A stretch of DNA of 20,142 nt from a virus. The stretch lies in the IMG/VR virus record IMGVR_UViG_3300032116_001649, positions 1 through 20,142 of that record, one strand, 5' to 3'. Within the stretch, counting starts at the first letter, position 1; each line of letters begins with the position of its first letter. A program made the translations under genes and the position numbers. Positions 15,601 through 20,142 of this stretch are shown here, piece after piece. The notes under the pieces were generated by a model. It was not told where the DNA came from, made no database searches, and was given only the letters and a program-made list of their open reading frames with translations.

Positions 15601-18017
15601 CGTAATTTAATTTCTTCACGTTCTGCTGCTGGAATAGCATCACGTGGGTCAAGTGGTCTACCATCTTTACGTGTAATACCAAATTTTTTAGCAAGCCAAA
15701 AGAATCCACCCTTAACTGGACCTACACCACTACGACTTCCAGTAATGGAAGTAAGTGCAGCCATGTCGCTTTCAAACTTACTAGCGCCAAGGGCAAAAAC
15801 AGACTCTGCTTCATTAACCATTGCGTACATTAAGCCTTCGTCAACATTGGTACGCATACCTAGACGTGGTGCTAATGTTCCTGCTGACCACCAATTGCTA
15901 TAGCGGGTAGCGGCAGTGCTACGTGTAACTCCGCCAAATAATTCAGATGCTGCACGGAATGGATAGGTTACTTTATTATCAGGAACATTCTTTCCAATGC
16001 TGCGTACTTTTTCTCTAGCAGAAAGACGATAAAGTTCATCATAAGGAAGCGGTGCAATACCCTTCTTTAACTGTCCAGCATGAACAACACCACGATTTAC
16101 CAAGTATGGAATGTTGTTTTGTGTCTCATAAACTGCTGGGTGCAGTAAATCTGTCCACTCTTCTGGCCATGGCGTATTAGGAGCGGCATGTAAACCATTT
16201 GTATCATTATAAGTACTTGAAAGAACATCAAAAGCATCTTCATCTGCAATGCCAAGACGCTTCATAAAAGCGTACTGCATGTTTCTAACAACAGTTAGTT
16301 GAACATTTTCTGGTTGTGTAGTGAGCCAGATAGTTACGGCATTTGCTAAATCATTTGGAAGTACTGCTGCTGCTGTACTGCGAATAGCATCGGCAGTTCT
16401 AGCAGAATCTTCTCCCCAAATAATCATTCCTGGTGAACGCTTTGAGGCTACACCCATCTTAAAAAGAATCTGACGTGCCTTATCAACATCTTTTTCTAGT
16501 TCTAGTTCATCAAGAATACGAGTGTTAACAAGAATATTATCTTCATCTGCAACTTTACTTAAAGTTTCGATAAGAGTTAAACTATCTTTTTCTGCCTTTG
16601 CTAATAGGTCGCCAGTCTTGCCAATAGCAGTTGGATTAAAAATTGAATAGGCTGTTTTGTGCACAGCAGATGTAAGTAAACGTGTGCGGCGAGCAAATGG
16701 GATAGCGTTACGCTGGAAAGATAGACCATCAACTGTGCCATTTAGCATCATGTTTGTATCATCTATGTAAGTAAAGAACTTACGTGCTGATTCAGCATCA
16801 AAGGCTTTGTTTCTAGCGAGAGTAATAACAGTATCTGTGTTATACCACTCTGGGAAATCAAACTTCATTGATTCAAGGACTTGACCCTTAGCGTATGGAC
16901 CCTTTGCCTCATCGTATGCTTTAACACGTGGACCAAGTTGGTCATCCCATAGTTTCTTAATGCTAGGTTCTTTAAATGCCCAAGCCATACCCTCTTCAAC
17001 GCCACCGCGTTCAGCAACAAATTGATACTTTGCAGCAAGTTTTTGGCCTTTAGTTTGAAAACCACCAAAGCGCTTGTATGCTTCACCAAAAGAAATAGGA
17101 TAATTACCTACACCCTTAACCGCAGCCTTAGCAGCGGTACCAACACCAGTATAAGTGAGTGGGTCAATCACAAGTTGATAGACACCATCTATTGGTCCAG
17201 ATGCCATTTGCTTAAATTGGCGTGCGCCCTTTTCGGTTTTAAGGTCTATACCAATAAACTTCCACATTTTATAGCCGATTGAGTTATCCTGAATCTGCAT
17301 AATTTGTGAAACCTGTGGGCTTAGGTCACGACCTGGAGAAACCTGTGCATCTTGTGATAGTTCATCTACAAGTATTTGAAATTTTTCTGAATTATCTCCA
17401 GCATATTGAATTGCTTGAGCAATCTGGTCATCATACTTTCCATAAAGGTCAATTGACTTACCAAGAGAACGCTTCTCTGCTGTTCCACGGGCTAAAGTTA
17501 CAAGTGCCTTGCCATACTTTTCTTCATACTTTGCTACTTCGTCCCATTTCCATGAGTTGTAACCATTGTATGAATCACTAATAACTGCTTTAGAAAAATC
17601 AGCACCTTGTTGTCTTTGTCTGCCAGCAGTATAGACGGTATTTAAACCCTTACTATACTTTTCAATAGCCTTAAAACCCTCAACAAGTGGAGATGCAAGT
17701 GTTTTAACTGTAGTTCTTATTGGAAATGTAACAACATTTAATGCTTTTTGAGCAAGAGTTTTTTCTGGTTGAAAGATTTCTTCGTCAGAAAATAAAGCAT
17801 AGATATTATTCTTAACAATTGGGTCTAAAGAAAGAAACTCTTTACGTGCTTTTTCTTTTGACTTTGTAAGAAGTTGCTGTGCAAGTTTCCATGAGCGTGC
17901 TTGTTGGTCAACAAGTTTGGCATCAACTTCATTCATCCCAATTTCAATTGCAGTTTTGTATAGATTGGGACTCATTTGTGCAACTGCTGGAGAAAGATTC
18001 TTAGGAATTTCCGCCAT
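12699..18017 (-). CDS. Giant 1772-residue virion-associated protein, probably internal/DNA-ejection protein
   Basis: This is by far the largest gene in the window, starting MAEIPKNLSPAVAQMSPNL. The sequence looks mostly helical. Landmarks are a DPLTYTGVGTAAKAAVKG segment near residue 290, a WWSAGTLAPRLGMR segment near residue 710, and a very basic helical stretch (RHLGRFVRATEDFQRRMFRM) near residues 1230-1255. A charged C-terminal third carries long helices (EELVNEIGLLEYLEKIQ). I see no catalytic signature and no convincing membrane segment. Giant helical proteins encoded in phage structural regions often sit inside the capsid and enter the cell with the DNA. Here it precedes two more large proteins (about 438 and 481 residues) and lies between portal and scaffold. 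The start overlaps the upstream stop as TAATG. The virion-internal role is inferred from size, composition and neighbours; a tape-measure-like or polyvalent enzyme role is not excluded. Confidence 0.65.
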   Translation of the reverse strand: MAEIPKNLSPAVAQMSPNLYKTAIEIGMNEVDAKLVDQQARSWKLAQQLLTKSKEKARKEFLSLDPIVKNNIYALFSDEEIFQPEKTLAQKALNVVTFPIRTTVKTLASPLVEGFKAIEKYSKGLNTVYTAGRQRQQGADFSKAVISDSYNGYNSWKWDEVAKYEEKYGKALVTLARGTAEKRSLGKSIDLYGKYDDQIAQAIQYAGDNSEKFQILVDELSQDAQVSPGRDLSPQVSQIMQIQDNSIGYKMWKFIGIDLKTEKGARQFKQMASGPIDGVYQLVIDPLTYTGVGTAAKAAVKGVGNYPISFGEAYKRFGGFQTKGQKLAAKYQFVAERGGVEEGMAWAFKEPSIKKLWDDQLGPRVKAYDEAKGPYAKGQVLESMKFDFPEWYNTDTVITLARNKAFDAESARKFFTYIDDTNMMLNGTVDGLSFQRNAIPFARRTRLLTSAVHKTAYSIFNPTAIGKTGDLLAKAEKDSLTLIETLSKVADEDNILVNTRILDELELEKDVDKARQILFKMGVASKRSPGMIIWGEDSARTADAIRSTAAAVLPNDLANAVTIWLTTQPENVQLTVVRNMQYAFMKRLGIADEDAFDVLSSTYNDTNGLHAAPNTPWPEEWTDLLHPAVYETQNNIPYLVNRGVVHAGQLKKGIAPLPYDELYRLSAREKVRSIGKNVPDNKVTYPFRAASELFGGVTRSTAATRYSNWWSAGTLAPRLGMRTNVDEGLMYAMVNEAESVFALGASKFESDMAALTSITGSRSGVGPVKGGFFWLAKKFGITRKDGRPLDPRDAIPAAEREEIKLRIKKALEERLDVDVPMSEISNLEIREALISVAEDIYPSVVGTESWTNLKKVMRHQPNFGGAVINSMSAKSILGGKVTPDFFESTFGLDSFSLFLKEHGAEIGTKWTPREVQKLSEMETGVSMWRLFNIRFGFNEYKITEGRYFSPVSAFFRHNALRTKNDVQMAQKEVLGLMEVYYDESLGAYTSSNEKITDLALRPFSQVIGLRQKGYTDPEIAKMLVDDMLADMRYVFHGSATVNSYNKGLYDLIAAREKEVIKVEDKLGRGYSNTWSKAVASLSWDEYNNATVGFRPITDYINSDIMINRKSIDLDGLKEVQTFGEMMDKFPNAIMELMDHQVTGFFRLPALKVAVDKAFRQLKPYERMLITRHKNAMLESDPFMKPELAQERARLLAEKQTSEIAVQQASNAVLEYVDNPNIRSSFAISIRHLGRFVRATEDFQRRMFRMYTKQPLRALYRMRLLHMGLESAGSVYTDEKGDDYVVFPTDVIINNAINPVLAKLTGNENLKMPTATQYALKWRLVNPSFAPDAGAPAFAGPQAAMAILTAKAFLRELPLVPFRDKLSPYTNWAADKLDMFAMGHIGKNTDLGEAIKIAMPMFASGLWGVAVDQESSRVKTSTVMQAMAYHQAFGYTLPENATTQEKKEYLRALRVSSNSIIGAQFILGNLNPAYPTLKDTAGLPDFIKETGISSFKSSFWDIYDGILRNAGPDVTDPFGLALATFVGKNPKKLAYIVPRNTKAMQVFINKTDNLKNWVQKNRDFVDTYKEIGYLFAPKVGEYNPDIYTFMEAEELVNEIGLLEYLEKIQTQADKEEYFAYVKQEKEDLSKVADYSTRKAIASQYERNRQLLMYSNPSLEEAINSPDNRGTLKKQLNVLADAVNAPKSPIARDTRASMQLVIQKVRGFIDFNENPYAKNAYDYQDKKAASKEELAQLLFDLSKSNFEIREANRLIFTPILNSYARNVVSASPER

Positions 18018-18433
18018 TACGTACCTGACTGTAATAGTTTATTATAAATAAGTTCTGATTCTCCAGATGGGTCTGCTTCTGCAAGACGCTGCATAATAGT
18101 AAGAATGGTTGGTTCTTGATTTGGTAAACGAATTGCTGTGCTGCTAACACCATCACCAATATCAATACCTGATTGAATTGGTTCACCTGGTCTAGAACTC
18201 GGTGCCATCAAAGGCGTTGGTTCTCCCATGCCTGAGAATGGATTACCAGCCAAAGGCTGTGCTACTTGATTTGAGTAGGTTTCTTGTCCTTGTCCATATG
18301 GCATTCCTGAGATGTACTTAGCAGGTTGTGTCGGTCCCCCGTCAGTACGTTGAGAAAGAGCGCCAGGGCCTGATACTGGTGCAGGGTTAGACGGCGCACG
18401 ATAGCCACCACGTCCTTCTGGTGCAGTTGTCAT
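18017..18433 (-). CDS. Conserved actinophage-type protein with SGPGALSQRTDGGP motif, function unknown
   Basis: This protein has 138 residues and starts MTTAPEGRGGYRAP. The first 100 residues are rich in Pro, Gly, Ser and Gln and look disordered. They contain the motif VSGPGALSQRTDGGPTQPAK and a following GMPYGQG, which I recognise from small proteins near portal genes in actinobacteriophages. The last 40 residues are predicted helical (PTILTIMQRLAEADPSGESE). Its start overlaps the upstream stop as TAATG, and its own stop overlaps the start of the giant gene the same way, so these genes are translated as a coupled group. A minor structural or assembly role is likely from position only. Confidence 0.8.
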   Translation of the reverse strand: MTTAPEGRGGYRAPSNPAPVSGPGALSQRTDGGPTQPAKYISGMPYGQGQETYSNQVAQPLAGNPFSGMGEPTPLMAPSSRPGEPIQSGIDIGDGVSSTAIRLPNQEPTILTIMQRLAEADPSGESELIYNKLLQSGT

Positions 18434-18705
18434 TACTCATCTCCTTCTTCCAATTCATCATCTTCATCTGCTGGTGGTTCACCAAAAGATTCTTTATTGT
18501 ATTCTTTAGCCATACGCATCATGCCGTAGGCATTCCAGGGTGTCATTGCTTCTGACACTTCCGTATGCAAGTAACGAGTTCCATCATAGTCTGCCCATTC
18601 TGTAATTATTAGCCAGTTAGCGCAGATGTAGTTAGACCCTTCAGGGTCTTCCTCTATTAGAACTCTTAGTGCTTGCTCTATCTTCTCCCTGAATCTGTCA
18701 CTCAT
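18433..18705 (-). CDS. Small acidic-tailed head-region protein, function unknown
   Basis: This 90-residue protein begins MSDRFREKIEQALRVL. I chose the ATG at 18705 because it overlaps the stop of the peptidase gene in an ATGA junction. The longer reading from a TTG at 18762 would lie inside the peptidase gene. The N-terminal helix is followed by a segment with Trp and Tyr (NWLIITEWADYDGTRYLHTE), then MTPWNAYGMMRMA. The tail is strongly acidic (ADEDDELEEGDE). Proteins with an SDRFRE start and an MTPW motif occur beside portal genes in actinobacteriophages, but I know no assigned function. No strong ribosome-binding sequence is visible, so translation probably depends on coupling to the peptidase gene. 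It could be a small structural or assembly factor. Confidence 0.8.
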   Translation of the reverse strand: MSDRFREKIEQALRVLIEEDPEGSNYICANWLIITEWADYDGTRYLHTEVSEAMTPWNAYGMMRMAKEYNKESFGEPPADEDDELEEGDE

Positions 18706-19271
18706 TTTGCGTACTGAATCTTTGTTATAATTGGTGCACTTGTATAGATGTCCCACATGCAAGCAATCTCAATTGCTCTACGAATTATTTTTTCCGCTTG
18801 CTCTGGAGTTTTCGCTTTATCAATATGTAAAGCCTCCATAACTCCCAAAGCAACATCGCCACCGCTCCCACCATAATAGATACCACGGCTATCACGGTCC
18901 CAAGAATAATCTTCAAAGATAGGGTAAATAACTCCATGTATGCTGATAATAAAATCTGAATCCTGCGCTGCTGCATCCCCGTCTTCTTTCATGTCATAAC
19001 CTGCATCTATGAAAACTTTACGCATTGCAGGTATAAACTTCTGTGTCATAATCAAATCTAAGTCTTCTAACTTAGTTGGTTTAGGTGGCTTCCAGCCAAA
19101 CTGCAATATGTTAGAACCGCGACTAGCGCCAGAACCAGCAATTAAATAACCATTGTTCTCAGTAATCTTATGAGTAGCAATCGTCATAGGACGACCGCCT
19201 TCATCTGATGCTCTAGAATCGCAACCGATTACAGACCAACCATCTCCTTGATAAGCAGCAAGTGTTGTCAT
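18702..19271 (-). CDS. HslV/20S proteasome-type Ntn-hydrolase peptidase, candidate head-maturation protease
   Basis: This 189-residue protein starts M-TTLAAYQGDGWSVIGCDSRAS, the N-terminal pattern of proteasome beta subunits and HslV. Removing Met exposes Thr1. Asp17 falls exactly in the motif CDSRAS, and a lysine at mature position 34 (ATHKITE) matches the catalytic Lys33 with a one-residue insertion. The loop YYGGSGGDVALGVMEAL, around residues 131-147, matches the family GSGG segment that carries Ser129. WDIYTSAPI near residue 172 matches the IYT segment late in HslV. Length is close to HslV (about 175 residues) and there is no propeptide. Such proteins form ring-shaped chambers that cleave peptides with the N-terminal threonine. 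The gene starts 14 bases after the portal stop and overlaps the next start by ATGA. No ATPase partner is visible here. Position suggests a role in capsid maturation or scaffold removal, but that is inferred. A role in degrading host proteins is possible. Confidence 0.86.
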   Translation of the reverse strand: MTTLAAYQGDGWSVIGCDSRASDEGGRPMTIATHKITENNGYLIAGSGASRGSNILQFGWKPPKPTKLEDLDLIMTQKFIPAMRKVFIDAGYDMKEDGDAAAQDSDFIISIHGVIYPIFEDYSWDRDSRGIYYGGSGGDVALGVMEALHIDKAKTPEQAEKIIRRAIEIACMWDIYTSAPIITKIQYAK

Positions 19272-19285
19272 TGTCCCCTACCTAG

Positions 19286-20142
19286 TTATCTTTGAGTTAT
19301 AGTTCGTGCTGAAGCGTTTGCTGTTCCACCCATCGTTAGGCTGGAAAGTAAACTTTGTAGTCCCTGCGGAGGAGCGCCACCTGCTGGAGCCGCGGCGGGA
19401 GCAGGGGACGGTTGCTCAACCTGAGGTGCTTCCCCAGCAGGTGGTAATTCTGGAGCGAACACGTCATTGATTGCGTCCTCAATCTGAGTGCCCTTTTGGC
19501 GCATACGGATTACTTCTGCAATCTTCTTAACGATTGTAGTTGGGTCTCCGCCATTAGCAATAAGTTGTGGAACTGCTTGTGCCGAAGCATTAAGAGATGA
19601 GATGAGTGCATTACGCATTTCCTCAACTTCAATCTTTTCTTGCTCCTGAGTTACGTTAACTCCAAATGGCAATTCACGCATTGCTAAATCCTTAGAGATT
19701 AATTTACCGCCAAGGGCTTGCAACATAAAGATAAGTCCCTGCGCTGGGTTAAGACCAGCCAACATTCCATAACGAACATCAGCAGAGTAGTCTCCCTTAA
19801 TATCCTTTGATGGTGTGTACTCGATTGCATAAGGACTACCTGAATCAATACCACGAATAGACTTTTGCTCGTTAAAGATTTTCTCGTCTACTTCAAAGCA
19901 TAGTGAAATTACAGACTTAAGTGCAGATGCAAAGATAGCCTGCGCTGACTTAACCTGTGTATCAAATCCACCCATAAGGGCTTGCACGCCTTGACCAGTA
20001 ATAATTGAAGCATCAATATTTCCAGTACGTGATTCAGGATAGCGTGTACCAGTACGCAATTCATTTTGTAGAACTGCTTGCTCATTAAACAATGAGCCAG
20101 ATACTGGTAGTTCAACTCGGCGAACACCTGCTGGGTTCTTAG
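19286..20142 (-). CDS. Portal protein, C-terminal part (5' end outside window)
   Basis: The reading frame is open through the right edge of the window, so the N-terminus is missing and about 285 residues are visible. The visible part begins KNPAGVRRVELPVSGS and continues without a real start, because the first start-like codon inside (TTG at 20092) is internal. The stretch TGQGVQALMGGFDTQVKSA, followed by a long helix and an NPAQ segment, resembles the stem and C-terminal region of portal proteins of actinobacterial and other tailed phages. The last 50 or so residues are rich in Pro, Ala and Gly (PPAGEAPQVEQPSPAPAAAP) and look disordered. Portals form the dodecameric ring at the packaging vertex of the capsid. 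Position supports the call: it is followed by a candidate protease and then by head genes. The call rests on pattern recognition and order; the fold core is not visible here. Confidence 0.72.
   Translation of the reverse strand, partial: KNPAGVRRVELPVSGSLFNEQAVLQNELRTGTRYPESRTGNIDASIITGQGVQALMGGFDTQVKSAQAIFASALKSVISLCFEVDEKIFNEQKSIRGIDSGSPYAIEYTPSKDIKGDYSADVRYGMLAGLNPAQGLIFMLQALGGKLISKDLAMRELPFGVNVTQEQEKIEVEEMRNALISSLNASAQAVPQLIANGGDPTTIVKKIAEVIRMRQKGTQIEDAINDVFAPELPPAGEAPQVEQPSPAPAAAPAGGAPPQGLQSLLSSLTMGGTANASARTITQR

Noticed and set aside
12699-18017. Giant protein as an N4-type virion RNA polymerase
   Set aside because: I looked for the single-subunit polymerase motifs (a motif B of the form R-x3-K-x6/7-Y-G and the HD of motif C in a suitable setting) and saw none. 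Size alone is not evidence.
18706-18762. N-terminal extension of the small protein after the peptidase
   Set aside because: It begins with TTG inside the peptidase gene. The ATG at 18705 with the ATGA overlap and the SDRFRE family-like start is better.

Overview
This window is the structural (late) region of a tailed bacteriophage genome. Every gene I can support lies on the minus strand, so transcription runs from the right end of the window to the left. Genes are packed tightly, mostly with stop/start overlaps of the TAATG or ATGA type. The longest gap without a gene is 118 bases. I see no tRNA, rRNA, CRISPR array, insertion sequence or credible plus-strand gene.

Host: base composition looks moderately low in GC, judged by eye. 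Several small proteins resemble ones I know from actinobacteriophages: the protein with SGPGALSQRTDGGP, the one with VEGCFGCK, and the one starting MAYIFTTPTIL. Others resemble small proteins common in aquatic cyanophages and pelagiphages: DUF6321-like, DUF5872-like, and the MAHFAEID protein. Together these suggest a phage of an aquatic, relatively low-GC actinobacterium such as the freshwater Nanopelagicales. The host is an inference, not something the sequence shows.

Layout in transcription order. (1) 20142-18017: the C-terminal part of the portal protein, an HslV/proteasome-type Ntn hydrolase, and two small actinophage-type proteins. (2) 18017-9933: three large proteins of 1772, about 438 and 481 residues, probably virion-internal or DNA-ejection proteins, lying unusually between portal and scaffold. 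(3) 9814-8288: scaffolding protein and an N4-gp56-like major capsid protein, followed by a very stable UUCG hairpin. (4) 8222-6341: seven small proteins, five of them strongly basic or zinc-ribbon-like. One, a 50-residue zinc ribbon, is easily overlooked. (5) 6347-106: a neck/adaptor-like protein, then a set of tail-fibre and receptor-binding genes (837-residue repeat fibre, small beta-rich protein, glycine-rich adhesin, MAHFAEID protein, 405-residue fibre, small acidic protein). (6) At the left edge the next gene starts at base 42 and runs out of the window.

I see no tape measure, tail tube or sheath gene. Together with the large candidate ejection proteins and the neck-then-fibre order, this suggests a short-tailed (podovirus-like) virion, although tail genes could lie outside the window. 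The most interesting element is the proteasome-like peptidase. It sits directly downstream of the portal gene, where most tailed phages encode a prohead protease of a quite different fold. It keeps the Thr1/Asp17/Lys33-type catalytic residues, so it may be a self-compartmentalising protease used in head maturation.
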